Virus record (IMG/VR): IMGVR_UViG_3300037516_000476
Coordinates: 1 to 28,107 of that record
DNA from: a virus
Length of the DNA: 28,107 bases
Reading direction: 5' to 3' (one strand)
The notes beneath the pieces are model-generated. The model saw nothing but the letters and a program-made list of their open reading frames with translations, was not told the origin of the DNA and searched no databases. Within the stretch, counting starts at the first letter, position 1; each line of letters begins with the position of its first letter. The translations under genes and the position numbers were made by a program. Shown here piece after piece: positions 1-9,582 of this stretch.

Positions 1-1698
1 GTATGATTGTGACACCTCAGCTTGTGAATATTCACCACCTGTTTTATTAAAAACTCTAACATCAACCGCATTAACTACTCCACTTGTTGATCCAATTTCT
101 TTTAACAATTCACCCGTAAACAATGGGTCTCCCATTTTTCTTTTTTCAATTGCAAAATATGAAATTGTTTTTTCAATTATTGATTTAATGACATCTGACT
201 CTAATTCGTTTCTATCAATTACAACATCAATCTCCAATCCAAGGTCAATAACCTCACCACTTTGAATCTCAACAAAGTCATTAATCATTCTATATTGTGA
301 AATATATTCGGTTACATTATCTTTTAAAGTGTTAGAAACTACGTCAGTTAGGTTTCCGTCGGAATCGTAAGACAATAATTTAATCTTCACCTTATTATCT
401 TCCTCCATCACATTAACCTTAGCCGCAGCGCCAAATGTGGGTGGCATATTTTCAATTACCGATTTGTAATCATTTAACGTTACTGCTCTATTTTGTGCCG
501 CAAAATTGTAAGAAATCATATTTCTAATTTCATCAATTGTTGGTTGATCTGCCCCACCTATTGCCGGAGTTACATTTGATACTCTTAACGATTGAATAAC
601 TTGTGAATTTACAGTTGAAACTGGACCATTTACATTAAACTCAATGTTGTCAATACTATTAATAACATTAACCCCTAGATTTGAGTTTTTACCTCCACCA
701 ATTCTATATTTTACAAACATTGTACTGTTTGACTTAGGTACCGCACCTAACGATACGTTATTCAAATAAGAACCTAAACTAACTTTTAAATTACCCGTTA
801 TGAAATTATCTAAATTAGCCATTGGGTCCACAGTTCCAGAACCAAATGTCATCGAATAATATCCTTCTGGGGTATATTCAGTCATAAATTTATTACTAAC
901 TGAAAGGTATGTTCCTGGTATGAAATTATCTTTATCTGATATTTTTGTTGAGTCTTTAATGAATACTTTATCTTCCATTAAAGATTTAACTTCATACCAT
1001 TTATTAGTTGATGATGTAAATTCTGATGATGTTGGATTTGACCCGAACGATGTACCTTCTTTATGTATAACCGACACAATACCTAATACGTTTTGTTCAG
1101 GTAAATAAAGTTTCAAGAAAGGTTTCTGATCTAATTCAGTTACAACTCTTCTATATATCCTTGAGACTCCGTTTACGACCGCTTCTCTCTTAGTAATGGT
1201 ATATGACACTAATTTATTGTTACCGTCGAAATTAGGTATCTTTAAACGATTTGGTTCACCTTTATTGTTAAATGGATTAGAGAAATCAATATCTTCTAAT
1301 GTTTCAAAAATCTGACCTCCTCCTGATATCTGAGCTCCCGCCTTTAATAGACCCAAGTATTCAGTTTTCTCCTTATCACCCGCCACTGGTACATTTATTG
1401 AAAAGTCACATAAGGCAACTGAGGGTCTGTTTCCAGGTATTCTTAAACCATATGTTTTGGCAATATGAAAAAGAGATTGTCTCTGTTGAGCGAAATCTAA
1501 CATTGTTTCTTGCCATACTCTATCAATATGGAAGTGTAGATTATCCGCCACAGCCGCGTTCAAGTCTAATAACACAGAAAATATAGATGCGTCATTAGTA
1601 TTTTTTATTAAATCTGGATAGTAATCATTTGTTAGATTTACTAACTCTTGTCTTAATCCCGCAAAATCTCTAGTTGCGTATGATATTTTTTTAGCCAT
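1..1698 (-). CDS. gp6: Baseplate wedge protein gp6-like (baseplate J family), 3' end outside window
   Basis: Minus-strand reading from ATG at 1698 is open for 566 codons to the window edge, so the C-terminus is missing. The protein begins MAKKISYATRDFAGLRQEL, followed by helical text (LLDLNAAVADNLHFHIDRVWQETM) split here only by its length. This N-terminus, and the later segment around NRAVTLNDYKSVIENMP, are typical of the baseplate J/T4 gp6 family, which forms the dimeric ring holding the wedges around the hub. T4 gp6 is about 660 residues, so roughly 100 residues may lie beyond position 1. The start lies one base after the gp25 stop, indicating translational coupling in a gp25-gp6 pair as in T4. 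Family call is by recognition; no search was possible. Confidence 0.85.
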   Translation of the reverse strand, partial: MAKKISYATRDFAGLRQELVNLTNDYYPDLIKNTNDASIFSVLLDLNAAVADNLHFHIDRVWQETMLDFAQQRQSLFHIAKTYGLRIPGNRPSVALCDFSINVPVAGDKEKTEYLGLLKAGAQISGGGQIFETLEDIDFSNPFNNKGEPNRLKIPNFDGNNKLVSYTITKREAVVNGVSRIYRRVVTELDQKPFLKLYLPEQNVLGIVSVIHKEGTSFGSNPTSSEFTSSTNKWYEVKSLMEDKVFIKDSTKISDKDNFIPGTYLSVSNKFMTEYTPEGYYSMTFGSGTVDPMANLDNFITGNLKVSLGSYLNNVSLGAVPKSNSTMFVKYRIGGGKNSNLGVNVINSIDNIEFNVNGPVSTVNSQVIQSLRVSNVTPAIGGADQPTIDEIRNMISYNFAAQNRAVTLNDYKSVIENMPPTFGAAAKVNVMEEDNKVKIKLLSYDSDGNLTDVVSNTLKDNVTEYISQYRMINDFVEIQSGEVIDLGLEIDVVIDRNELESDVIKSIIEKTISYFAIEKRKMGDPLFTGELLKEIGSTSGVVNAVDVRVFNKTGGEYSQAEVSQSY

Positions 1699-1699
1699 T

Positions 1700-2152
1700 T
1701 TATATGTTTATAATTACAAAGTCGGATGACGTAAATGATCCGTTATTAACCGTGTAGTCTATTTTTACTTTTGCGGTGTATGGTTTACTTGTAGCGTCTG
1801 ATACCCTAAATAACCTTTCATCCTCTTGTTGTGAATATAATTTAGTCTCTTCAGGGTCATTTTCTGCTGATACGATATTGATTGAGTTAATATCTAAATT
1901 TGGAATGTATTTTTTAACGCTTTCTCTTATTTCGTCTTCAATTAAACCAAAGGTAACAACGTCATTTTGGTCAAAGATGTATTCGTACAATCTAGTTCCA
2001 AAATCGGGTAAATAATATCTACTACCCTTTCTTGTTAATAATAAATGAATCAAATTCGCACGAACTTCTCTTTCAGGTGATTCTGTCATCCTTAAGAAGT
2101 CACCTTTTAAACTATTCCTAAATGGAAAATCTATACCGTAAGTTGCTGCCAT
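1700..2152 (-). CDS. gp25: Baseplate wedge subunit gp25-like (GPW/gp25 family)
   Basis: A 150-residue protein of the gp25/GPW family, slightly longer than T4 gp25 (132). Residues about 1-60 carry the family signature: a short N-terminal segment (GIDFPFR), a helix (REVRANLIHLLLTRKG) and the segment YLPDFGTRLYEYIFD, which matches the usual 'G-x-R-x-x-x-P-x-x-G-T-x-L' pattern. gp25 is a core wedge subunit next to gp6 and gp53 and is involved in starting sheath polymerisation. It opens a transcription block just after the nrdA terminator and is followed by gp6 after one base. No Shine-Dalgarno is visible; the upstream sequence is AT-rich (TTTATTTGATATG). Confidence 0.88.
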   Translation of the reverse strand: MAATYGIDFPFRNSLKGDFLRMTESPEREVRANLIHLLLTRKGSRYYLPDFGTRLYEYIFDQNDVVTFGLIEDEIRESVKKYIPNLDINSINIVSAENDPEETKLYSQQEDERLFRVSDATSKPYTAKVKIDYTVNNGSFTSSDFVIINI

Positions 2153-2180
2153 ATCAAATAAATATAAACTAATCTAAAAT

Positions 2181-2215
2181 GGTAATAAATAAAAAATCCA
2201 GCCGAAGCTGGATTT
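2181..2215 (-). terminator. Intrinsic terminator after nrdA
   Basis: On the minus strand a perfect 9-bp stem AAATCCAGC/GCTGGATTT (2194-2202 with 2207-2215) is closed by a TTCG loop, making a C(UUCG)G tetraloop in RNA, an unusually stable type. It is followed directly by TTTTTTATTTATT. It begins 20 bases after the nrdA stop and separates the nucleotide-metabolism operon from the gp25-gp6 block. Confidence 0.93.
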
Positions 2216-2234
2216 AATGTAGTTTCCTATAATT

Positions 2235-4667
2235 TTACGAACCACAACCCTCACAGTCAAACGGAGAGTCTATTGGTTTATCTGATGTCATTACGACTTC
2301 AGGTGTTCTTTCACTAATTAATGTATTATTAGTTGGTACTTCCACATTGTTTATAGATGACGTTTGTTCAATTGGTTTCGACACTGACGTATCAACTCCT
2401 AAACCTTTAATTGCGTCTACCGCCGCCCTTGTTCTCAAATAGTACATACCCGTTTTTAACCCTAATTTCCAACCAAATAAATGAGCCGCCAATAATTTAG
2501 GTTTAGTTGCATTATCAACAAATAGGTTTAAAGATTGTGATTGGTCAATAAATATACTTCTATTTGCTGCCATTTGTAAAACACGTTTTTGAGACATTTC
2601 CCAAACTGTTTTATAAACCTCTTTCATTTCAGTAGGAATTTCAGGAATGTTTTGAACTGACCCATTCTCCATAATTAACTTATTCTTAATGGTATCACTC
2701 CACAATCCTATTTTTAATAAATCATTAACTAGATGTTTATTAATCATAATGAACTCTCCACTTAATGTTCTACGAGAATATAAGTTGGTTGTGAATGGTT
2801 CGAACGCTTCATTGTTTCCTAAAATTTGTGCAGTTGATGCTGTTGGCATTGGTGCGACTAATAATGAATTTCTAACACCATAGTTTACCACTTCTTTTCT
2901 TAGAGATTTCCAATCCCAACGACCTGATAAATCTTTATCTTTTTTACCCCACATTTCAAATTGGAAAACACCTTTTTCAATTGGTGATCCTGCTATTGAT
3001 TCATATGGTCCAAACTCTTTAGATAAATCTTTAGAAGATGTCATTGCCGCAAAATATATTGTTTCAAAAATATCTGTTTGTAATTTATCCGCATCTTCAC
3101 TTTCGAACGGTAAACCCAACATACAGAACACATCTGCCAATCCTTGAACACCAAGCCCAACTGGACGATGTTTAAAATTTGAAAGTTTGGTTTCTTGAGT
3201 TGGATAATAGTTTAAATCAATTACATTATTTAAATTCTTAACAACTTGATATGTGTACTCGTATAATAAATCGTGATTAAATTCACCATTAATAATATAC
3301 TTTGGTAAAGCTATTGACGCTAAATTACAAACTGCTTGCTCTGTTGGTGAACTATATTCAATAATTTCAGTACATAAGTTTGAAGATTTGATTGTACCTA
3401 AATTCTTTTGGTTTGATTTGTAGTTAGCTGGGTCCTTATATAACATATATGGTGTTCCCGTTTCAATTTGAGCAGTAAGGATTGCATCCATTAACTTTCT
3501 CGCCTTGATTACTTTTCTTGCCTTGCCTTCTTTTTCGTACTGTTCATACAAACGAGTAAATTTCTTATCTTCTGGTGAATCGTATACATCTGATAATCCA
3601 GGTGCTTCATCAGGTGAAAATAAAGACCAATCACCATCTTGTTCAACTCTCTCCATAAATAAACCTGGAGTCCACATTGCCAAGAATAAATCTCTTGCTC
3701 TCATTTCTTCTTTACCGTGATTCTTTCTTAAATCAATAAATTCAAAAATATCCGAATGCCAAGGTTCAAGATAAACCGCAAAAGATCCCTTACGTTTTCC
3801 TCCTTGGTTAATCCAACGAGCAACTTCGTTATATGTTTTCATCATAGGTAATAAACCATCCGACTGTCCACCTGTACCTTTTATATAAGAACCTTTAGCT
3901 CGAACATCGTGAACGTGAAGTCCAATACCTCCCGCCCATTTAGAAATTTTGGCAACATCTTTAATCGTATCAAATAGACCATCAATATCGTCACCCTTAT
4001 TACCAATTAAGAAACAAGAGGACATTTGTGCTCTACGTGTACCTGCATTAAATAATGTTGGAGTTGCGTGAGTATAAAAATGTTGTGATAAGTCGTCATA
4101 AATTCTTAACGCCATATCTAAATTACCTTTACAAATACCAACGGCAACTCTCATATAAAGATACTGTGGCCTTTCAACTACTCTATCTCCAATCTTTAAA
4201 AGATAAGAACGTTCTAATGTTTTATATCCAAAGTAATCAAATTCAAAATCTCTTTCTTGATGAATTGCACCATCTAAAGACTCTCTATTTTCAATTACAA
4301 ATTTGTAAACACCTTCATCAATTAATGAAGATTCTTTACCTGTTTTTGGTTCAACAAAAGAATATAATTCTTTAATACATTGAGAAAACTTTTTATGTGT
4401 TGTCTTATGTAAATTAGATACCGCCAATCGACCCGATAATTTAGCATAATCAGGATGAGTGGTAACCATTGCCGCAGCTGTTTCCGCCGCTAATACATCT
4501 AACTCAGTTGTTGTTATTCCATCATATATACCTTGTGTTACTTTTAATGTAACAAATGTTGGATCAATGTATTCTAAATTTAAATCACTACAAAAAACAC
4601 TTATTCTACGTGTTATTTTATCATATCTCATTTCCTCTAGGGAACCATCTCTTTTTTTTACTTTCAT
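2235..4667 (-). CDS. nrdA: Ribonucleoside-diphosphate reductase large subunit (class Ia, NrdA)
   Basis: An 810-residue class I ribonucleotide reductase alpha subunit, reducing NDPs to dNDPs with NrdB. Residues 1-90 form an ATP-cone (KKRDGSLEEM...DKITRRI), so dATP-type activity control may be kept. Catalytic residues are all visible: C218 in SSCFL, N430/C432/E434 in SNLCTEI, C447 in AVCNLAS, the radical-transfer pair Y742-Y743 in MYYLRTR, and the C-terminal redox pair C805/C808 in CEGCGS. It starts 12 bases after the nrdB stop, giving a nrdB-nrdA operon downstream of gp41. The text is closer to the eukaryotic/Bacteroidota type than to T4 or E. coli NrdA. No intron or intein interrupts it. Confidence 0.97.
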   Translation of the reverse strand: MKVKKRDGSLEEMRYDKITRRISVFCSDLNLEYIDPTFVTLKVTQGIYDGITTTELDVLAAETAAAMVTTHPDYAKLSGRLAVSNLHKTTHKKFSQCIKELYSFVEPKTGKESSLIDEGVYKFVIENRESLDGAIHQERDFEFDYFGYKTLERSYLLKIGDRVVERPQYLYMRVAVGICKGNLDMALRIYDDLSQHFYTHATPTLFNAGTRRAQMSSCFLIGNKGDDIDGLFDTIKDVAKISKWAGGIGLHVHDVRAKGSYIKGTGGQSDGLLPMMKTYNEVARWINQGGKRKGSFAVYLEPWHSDIFEFIDLRKNHGKEEMRARDLFLAMWTPGLFMERVEQDGDWSLFSPDEAPGLSDVYDSPEDKKFTRLYEQYEKEGKARKVIKARKLMDAILTAQIETGTPYMLYKDPANYKSNQKNLGTIKSSNLCTEIIEYSSPTEQAVCNLASIALPKYIINGEFNHDLLYEYTYQVVKNLNNVIDLNYYPTQETKLSNFKHRPVGLGVQGLADVFCMLGLPFESEDADKLQTDIFETIYFAAMTSSKDLSKEFGPYESIAGSPIEKGVFQFEMWGKKDKDLSGRWDWKSLRKEVVNYGVRNSLLVAPMPTASTAQILGNNEAFEPFTTNLYSRRTLSGEFIMINKHLVNDLLKIGLWSDTIKNKLIMENGSVQNIPEIPTEMKEVYKTVWEMSQKRVLQMAANRSIFIDQSQSLNLFVDNATKPKLLAAHLFGWKLGLKTGMYYLRTRAAVDAIKGLGVDTSVSKPIEQTSSINNVEVPTNNTLISERTPEVVMTSDKPIDSPFDCEGCGS

Positions 4668-4679
4668 CTTATACTATTT

Positions 4680-5657
4680 TTAGAAGTCCATATCCTCGTC
4701 AAACGCGGATTCTAAATCTTCGGTTGCAACATTATTAACTCCCGCCTTTTGATATTCGGCAACTCTTTTCTCAAAGAAATTAGTTTTACCTTGTAATGCG
4801 ATGTTCTGCATAAAATCAAATGGGTTTTCTGAATTGTAAACTTTAGAACAACCCAACGCCATTAATAATCTATCAGTAACAAATTCAAGATATTGAGCCA
4901 TTAAATCGGAATTCATACCAATTAAACGAACTGGTAATGCTTCAAGAATAAATTCTTTCTCAATTTCCAATGCTCCACAGATAATATCTTTTATTTTCTT
5001 TTCACTTAGTTTCTTTTCAATATGGTTATTGTAAATGTGACAAGCAAAATCACAGTGTACACCTTCATCACGAGAAATTAATTCGTTTGAAAATGTTAAA
5101 CCAGGCATTAATCCTCTTTTCTTTAACCAAAAAATTGAACAAAATGAACCAGAGAAGAAGATTCCCTCTACGGCCGCAAATGCCAATAATCTCTCAACAA
5201 AAGATTCTGAATTAATATATTTAAGAGCCCAATCCGCTTTTTTCTTAACGGCAGGAATTGTATCAACCGCATTGAACAAGTAATGTTGTTCATCCTTATC
5301 TTTAACCAACGTATCGATTAATAAAGAATATGTTTCACTATGAATATTTTCCATCATTATTTGGAATCCGTAGAAGAATTTAGCTTCTGTATATTGAACT
5401 TCATTAACAAAGTTCATTGCTAGATTTTCATTTACAATTCCATCAGACGCAGCAAAGAATGCTAATACGTGTTTAATAAAATGTTTTTCGTCATCATTTA
5501 ATTTATTCTCCCAATCTGTAACATCTTGACCTAAATCAATTTCCTCAGCTGTCCAAAAAGACGCTTCAGATTGTTTGTAAAATTTCCATAAATCGTGATG
5601 TTCGATTGGAAAAAGGACAAAACGTCCTGGATTGTCTTGTAAGATTCTTTCCGTCAT
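4680..5657 (-). CDS. nrdB: Ribonucleoside-diphosphate reductase small subunit (class Ia, NrdB)
   Basis: A 325-residue di-iron beta subunit that generates the tyrosyl radical for NrdA. Expected metal ligands are D72 (AASDG), E103 and H106 (ENIH), E164 (AVEG), E198 and H201 (RDEGVH); Y110 in ENIHSETY is the radical tyrosine. The acidic C-terminus FDEDMDF resembles the tail by which beta docks on alpha. I chose ATG 5657, giving [13 protein letters not shown], because an in-frame ATG at 5837 would overlap 173 bases of the helicase gene and add 60 residues unlike NrdB. From 5657 the gap to the helicase stop is 7 bases and the context is AAAATTATG. Strongly similar to animal R2 proteins by eye. Confidence 0.97.
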   Translation of the reverse strand: MTERILQDNPGRFVLFPIEHHDLWKFYKQSEASFWTAEEIDLGQDVTDWENKLNDDEKHFIKHVLAFFAASDGIVNENLAMNFVNEVQYTEAKFFYGFQIMMENIHSETYSLLIDTLVKDKDEQHYLFNAVDTIPAVKKKADWALKYINSESFVERLLAFAAVEGIFFSGSFCSIFWLKKRGLMPGLTFSNELISRDEGVHCDFACHIYNNHIEKKLSEKKIKDIICGALEIEKEFILEALPVRLIGMNSDLMAQYLEFVTDRLLMALGCSKVYNSENPFDFMQNIALQGKTNFFEKRVAEYQKAGVNNVATEDLESAFDEDMDF

Positions 5658-5664
5658 AATTTTA

Positions 5665-7044
5665 TTATTTATTGTTAAGTAATTCTTGTCTCTTCTTAAA
5701 CGCTTCCGCTGCTCTATTTGCGTTGTTTTGAGTTTTTTGTTGTTCCATACCAAGTAAGGTACTTTGTGATTCTGTATCAATAACAAGATATTCATTATTG
5801 AATTTACAGTTACTAAATACAACACCATCTTTACCAATACGAGATTTTAAAAGTGATAGGGTTGCCAAGTTTTGTTCTTTCTGTTCTAATGTCTTACCTA
5901 TTGACAAAATAACGTGAGCAATTTGAGCCTTCTTAATAGAACCACCCATTTGGTCACCCGTTACTACTTCTGATGAAATTGACTCTCTATTACCTTGTGT
6001 TGCGGTCCATATTGCAATATCAAATTCACTTGTCATAGCCTCTAAAGACCTCATAACGGAACCTTCACCTTTCCACTCTTCACCATTTGTACTCTTATCT
6101 GTTGAAATACAATCAACGTAGTCGATAAGTAACAAATCCATTTTAAATCCGTCAGATTTCATCTTTCTAACGATGTTTTTTATTTGTGAAACGGTCACAC
6201 TATCTGAAGGAAATTTCATTAATTTTAATGAACCTGAAGATCTCTCTTCCGCCTCTTTAACCAATCTCTTAACCTCTTCAGCGTTTGCGGGTTGGTCATC
6301 AGGAGTAATTCCTGACCAAATCGTATAATGTTTTCTTTTTATATTACCAGGGTTGTCTTCAAAGAAAATTTGAACAACATTCATCCCTTGGTTATATGCC
6401 GTGTTCGCAAATTTAGTAAGTAAGGTTGTCTTACCTGTACCAGTTGGTGCTAATACAACACCTAATTCTCCACGACCTAAACCACCTTTTAATAGTTGGT
6501 CGATACCCGCAATTCCTGTTGGGATTGGTAGTCTAAAATTATCTTCTAAAGCTTGGTCAATATTATGAAATACGTCAACCGCTTGATCATCATTAATACC
6601 GACTTGTAACGCCCTTTTAATGATTTCCTCAATCTTATTATACGATTCAAATTCACCACTTTCGATAATGTTATGAACGTTCTTAAGTTCCTTTTTTAAG
6701 TTCTGTTGTTTACAAAAATTAAGAGCGGTATCTCTAACAAATGATGTGTCTTTATCATCGTCTTTGATGTTCTGTAAAGTATCTAAATGTACTCTATTTG
6801 TGTCCTTAGTACCCGACTCTGTCATTATTTTCTGTGATAGAGTGTGGTAATCTGGTAGTTTATTATACGTAACGTATAATTCTTTGATATTTTCTACAAT
6901 GTATCTAAATGAATTGTTGTCAAAATATTTACTGTCTAGAAAGTCTATGATTGCTTCTCCAAATTTTTTGTCTTCGATAACCGCTCTAATGAGTGATTGT
7001 TGAAAAGAAAATCCAAGAAAACCGAAATTTTTCTCCTGCTGCAT
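5665..7044 (-). CDS. gp41: Replicative DNA helicase, DnaB-like (T4 gp41-like)
   Basis: A 459-residue hexameric 5'-3' replicative helicase of the DnaB/gp41 family, which unwinds the fork and works with a primase. Residues 1-150 form the N-terminal helical domain; a linker leads to the RecA-like ATPase core from about 165. Walker A is APTGTGKTT (199-207, with K205), Walker B is LLLIDYVD with D308, and [17 protein letters not shown] fits the conserved motif 4 region. The C-terminus is a basic/Gln-rich tail. The start ATG 7044 has AAATTATG context. It lies between the unknown 149-residue gene (19 bases upstream) and nrdB (7 bases downstream). No primase is in this window. Confidence 0.93.
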   Translation of the reverse strand: MQQEKNFGFLGFSFQQSLIRAVIEDKKFGEAIIDFLDSKYFDNNSFRYIVENIKELYVTYNKLPDYHTLSQKIMTESGTKDTNRVHLDTLQNIKDDDKDTSFVRDTALNFCKQQNLKKELKNVHNIIESGEFESYNKIEEIIKRALQVGINDDQAVDVFHNIDQALEDNFRLPIPTGIAGIDQLLKGGLGRGELGVVLAPTGTGKTTLLTKFANTAYNQGMNVVQIFFEDNPGNIKRKHYTIWSGITPDDQPANAEEVKRLVKEAEERSSGSLKLMKFPSDSVTVSQIKNIVRKMKSDGFKMDLLLIDYVDCISTDKSTNGEEWKGEGSVMRSLEAMTSEFDIAIWTATQGNRESISSEVVTGDQMGGSIKKAQIAHVILSIGKTLEQKEQNLATLSLLKSRIGKDGVVFSNCKFNNEYLVIDTESQSTLLGMEQQKTQNNANRAAEAFKKRQELLNNK

Positions 7045-7063
7045 AATTTATGATATAAGTTTA

Positions 7064-7513
7064 TTAAAGTTGATATTGCAAATATACTGTTTCCAATTCT
7101 TCCGAAGACAAGATGTCAGTTAAATCTGACAAAACTCTCTTTAGTTTTGGGCGAATATCAACCGTATATCTAACCTTTGGATGGAAGAAATATGCGGGAA
7201 ATATTCTAGAAATAAATACGTCGTCTCCGAGTTTAATTTCCAATAAAAAGTGCTCTTTTTCTTTCTCATTCTCATCTTCCACAAACTCGGAATTGAGGAA
7301 ATAATTTTGATTTTCACATAGATAGTCGGAAGTTTTCATTTTCAAATCTTCACTTATTTCTTCACAAATATTTTTTACATAATAGTGAAGATCCATTGAT
7401 CTACGTGCTTGCTCAACGTGGTCTTTTACGTTGAAGAATCTTTGACATACGATGTTTCCACCTAAACTAAGCAAAAACTCAAATTTTGTGATTTCTTGTT
7501 GATAGTTACTCAT
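7064..7513 (-). CDS. Unknown protein in replication cluster
   Basis: A 149-residue protein that I do not recognise. It is soluble-looking, rich in Glu, Lys and aromatic residues, with a Glu-rich mid segment (EDENEKEKEH, about 79-88) and a C-terminal helical part (RPKLKRVLSDLTDIL). There is no signal peptide or membrane segment. The start overlaps the end of the exonuclease gene by 8 bases and the stop is 19 bases before the helicase start, so it is co-expressed with replication genes; context at the start is ACAATTATG. By position it could be a helicase-loading or late-transcription accessory factor (T4 gp59 and gp33 lie near rnh), but no sequence feature shows this. Confidence 0.8.
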   Translation of the reverse strand: MSNYQQEITKFEFLLSLGGNIVCQRFFNVKDHVEQARRSMDLHYYVKNICEEISEDLKMKTSDYLCENQNYFLNSEFVEDENEKEKEHFLLEIKLGDDVFISRIFPAYFFHPKVRYTVDIRPKLKRVLSDLTDILSSEELETVYLQYQL

Positions 7514-8528
7514 AATTGTTTTTAATTTTAATCGTCCTTTTATTTTTTTCTTTTCTTGTTAATCTAAGAAATGGGTTAAAGAATTTTATCCAAGCGTCAT
7601 CCGATTTAGGTAACAGTTGGAATAGTCCATCCTCCATCATCATTTTCATAGTATTTTTATAAGACCTTCCTTCTGGGTCCAAATTTTCATTTATTAGTGA
7701 CATAATTGTCTCTCTCGCCTCATCAGTTAAGAACGGTTCATCCAAGCTAACTATCTTTTTATTTACTTCATAGAACTCCTCACCAAATACACCGTGTTTG
7801 GTTACACCTGTTAGAAGATTTTTAATTAACCAATTATCCTTATCTTCTTCAAATAGAACATTAGTTTTACTTCTAATATCTTCAATAGTAAGGGGTAAGT
7901 TTTTAATTTCAGGAAAAAGGGTAATAAGTCTTTTAATTCCCATATTCTTAATTCCTGCAATATTATCTGATGGGTCACCGCATAACATCTTAACCAAGAT
8001 TACGTTTTCAATTAGAATTTCTTCGTGATTGTAAACGATGGTGTCGTTTTTTTTGTATACTTTTTGATGTGAGGGGTTGTAAATTTGAGTTTGTTCAGAA
8101 ACCAGTTGTGTTAAATCTCCGTCTCCAGAATAAATTGTTTTGTTTTCGGTTGGTGAATTTTGAGTGTAAAATGCAATACAATCGTCTGCTTCACAAAATT
8201 CAAATTCTCCTTGTCTAACAAAGACTTCTTCTAAATACTGTTTTACTCGTTGCTTTTGATATTGGTATGAATTAATTTCTTCATCACTTCTTAATCGAGA
8301 TTTTCTATTCTCTTTGTATTGAGAGTAGAACTTCTTTCTTGAGTCTGAACCATTTTCTCCATCCCAAAATACTACAATTTTGTCTAAATGGTACGTCTCA
8401 AATGATCTCCTAAGAGTATTAACAAAATGGTATATTGCTCCAATATGTTTTCCTTTGTAGAAATGGTTTTTGAGACCATAAAAACCAATCGTAAGTAAAT
8501 TGTCTCCATCAACGAGTAAAACCGACAT
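7506..8528 (-). CDS. rnh: 5'-3' exonuclease / RNase H (T4 Rnh-like, FEN family)
   Basis: A 340-residue flap endonuclease-type nuclease that removes RNA primers and flaps from lagging-strand fragments. Acidic metal-binding residues typical of the family are visible: D7/D9 in VDGDN, D56 in FWDGENG, E113/D115/D116 in EADDC, D136/D138 in SGDGD, and D185/D188 in CGDPSDN. Basic arch residues follow in SRKKFYSQYKENRK (63-76). The helix-three-turn-helix DNA-binding element is at about 189-205 (NIAGIKNMGIKRL). Length is near T4 RNase H (305) with a basic C-terminal tail. It starts 10 bases after the uvsX stop and overlaps the next gene by 8 bases. Confidence 0.9.
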   Translation of the reverse strand: MSVLLVDGDNLLTIGFYGLKNHFYKGKHIGAIYHFVNTLRRSFETYHLDKIVVFWDGENGSDSRKKFYSQYKENRKSRLRSDEEINSYQYQKQRVKQYLEEVFVRQGEFEFCEADDCIAFYTQNSPTENKTIYSGDGDLTQLVSEQTQIYNPSHQKVYKKNDTIVYNHEEILIENVILVKMLCGDPSDNIAGIKNMGIKRLITLFPEIKNLPLTIEDIRSKTNVLFEEDKDNWLIKNLLTGVTKHGVFGEEFYEVNKKIVSLDEPFLTDEARETIMSLINENLDPEGRSYKNTMKMMMEDGLFQLLPKSDDAWIKFFNPFLRLTRKEKNKRTIKIKNNYE

Positions 8529-8538
8529 TTAGTATAAT

Positions 8539-9531
8539 TTATTCGTCATCATCTGACGAGATTTCTGCTTTGAATCCTAGTTCGCTAACATCAGCAACTT
8601 TCTCTCCGAATAGTTTACTGATATAGTCTAAATTTTCTTTTGCGTATTCTTGGATAGATATTTTTTCTTCAGCGGGTTCTTTTGCTTTCATAAATCCGTG
8701 AGGAGTTACCATTATCTTTCCATCCGCAAATCCAATACCATTAACGTGGTTCTTCATAATAGAAATTTTAGTTCTACTTGCGAAGTTTACATCACGTTTA
8801 TTTCTTGTGATTTTGATTTTTGTTGTGCCCGCTCCTTTTTGGTTACCAAATAAAAATACTAAAGTTGAGTTTAACCAAATGGCCTCTCCACCTTTTGCTT
8901 TAATCTTTGGTTGTCCGAAAGGATTGTCAGGTAACTCAACCCAAGGTTGGTTAACAATGATAAGGGTGTTTGTATGAGGCTTATCTGTTCTTCTTGAACC
9001 TGAAATACGTTGGTTAATACCCATACCTATTTTATCAGCAAGAACCGAAGCATTGTGTTGTTTACCACCTTTACCTTCGAATGTCATCTTACAAGGAACA
9101 GAACCAACTGAATCCCATAAGAATAAAATATCGTGAGGAATTTCTCCTTTTTCTTGTGCCACTAATACTTCATTAATAAAATCAGTAATCTGTTCGATAT
9201 AATCAAAGTCACTATTGAAGAGATAGAAATCATCTTCTTTATTGAATCCCATTAACACCGCGTGATCCCAATTCCATTTTTGTTCTGTAATAATGAACAC
9301 AGGTAGAATTCCTTTCTTTTGCGCATCAACTGCCGCTTTCACAAGTGCCGTAGTTTTACCAGTATCACTATGTCCTAAGAACATATTAATGTGTCCAATT
9401 GCTGGACCTGGTATTCCTGTAGCATCTAAAAACGCGTCTCCCAAATCTAAGAAACGATCTGGTTTGTACTCCGCTTCTTTAGAGAATTTCTTCTTCATAG
9501 AAGAGAAGTCGTTTTTTTTAATTCCTGCCAT
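8539..9531 (-). CDS. uvsX: UvsX-like RecA-family recombinase
   Basis: A 330-residue strand-exchange protein that forms filaments on ssDNA for recombination-dependent replication and repair. Walker A is GHSDTGKTT (53-61, K59 binding phosphate); Walker B is ILFLWDSVG with D140. Further RecA-family landmarks are the Glu in ITEQKWNWDH (about 81-90), the NQPW segment near 205 and the loop KAKGGEAIWLNST. The C-terminus is acidic (EISSDDDE), as in RecA and UvsX. It starts about 15 bases after the gp32 terminator, in ACATTATG context, and heads a tight run of replication genes. Confidence 0.93.
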   Translation of the reverse strand: MAGIKKNDFSSMKKKFSKEAEYKPDRFLDLGDAFLDATGIPGPAIGHINMFLGHSDTGKTTALVKAAVDAQKKGILPVFIITEQKWNWDHAVLMGFNKEDDFYLFNSDFDYIEQITDFINEVLVAQEKGEIPHDILFLWDSVGSVPCKMTFEGKGGKQHNASVLADKIGMGINQRISGSRRTDKPHTNTLIIVNQPWVELPDNPFGQPKIKAKGGEAIWLNSTLVFLFGNQKGAGTTKIKITRNKRDVNFASRTKISIMKNHVNGIGFADGKIMVTPHGFMKAKEPAEEKISIQEYAKENLDYISKLFGEKVADVSELGFKAEISSDDDE

Positions 9532-9545
9532 AATGTTGTTTTTTT

Positions 9546-9573
9546 AAAAATGGGGTGGATATTTCACCACCCC
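9546..9573 (-). terminator. Intrinsic terminator between gp32 and uvsX
   Basis: A 7-bp GC-rich stem GGGGTGG/CCACCCC (9552-9558 with 9567-9573) with an 8-base loop, followed on the minus strand by ATTTTTAAAAAAAC. It begins 10 bases after the gp32 stop and ends just before the uvsX start, so it probably limits read-through from gp32. The U-run is only five bases, so termination may be partial. Confidence 0.75.
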
Positions 9574-9582
9574 GTGAATAAT

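Noticed and set aside
4055-4375. Plus-strand ORF of 106 residues
   Set aside because: It is fully antisense to nrdA, whose catalytic residues leave no doubt about the coding strand.
5658-5837. N-terminal 60-residue extension of NrdB starting at ATG 5837
   Set aside because: It lies over the end of the helicase gene in another frame, is unlike NrdB text, and the start at 5657 has the usual spacing and AAAATTATG context.
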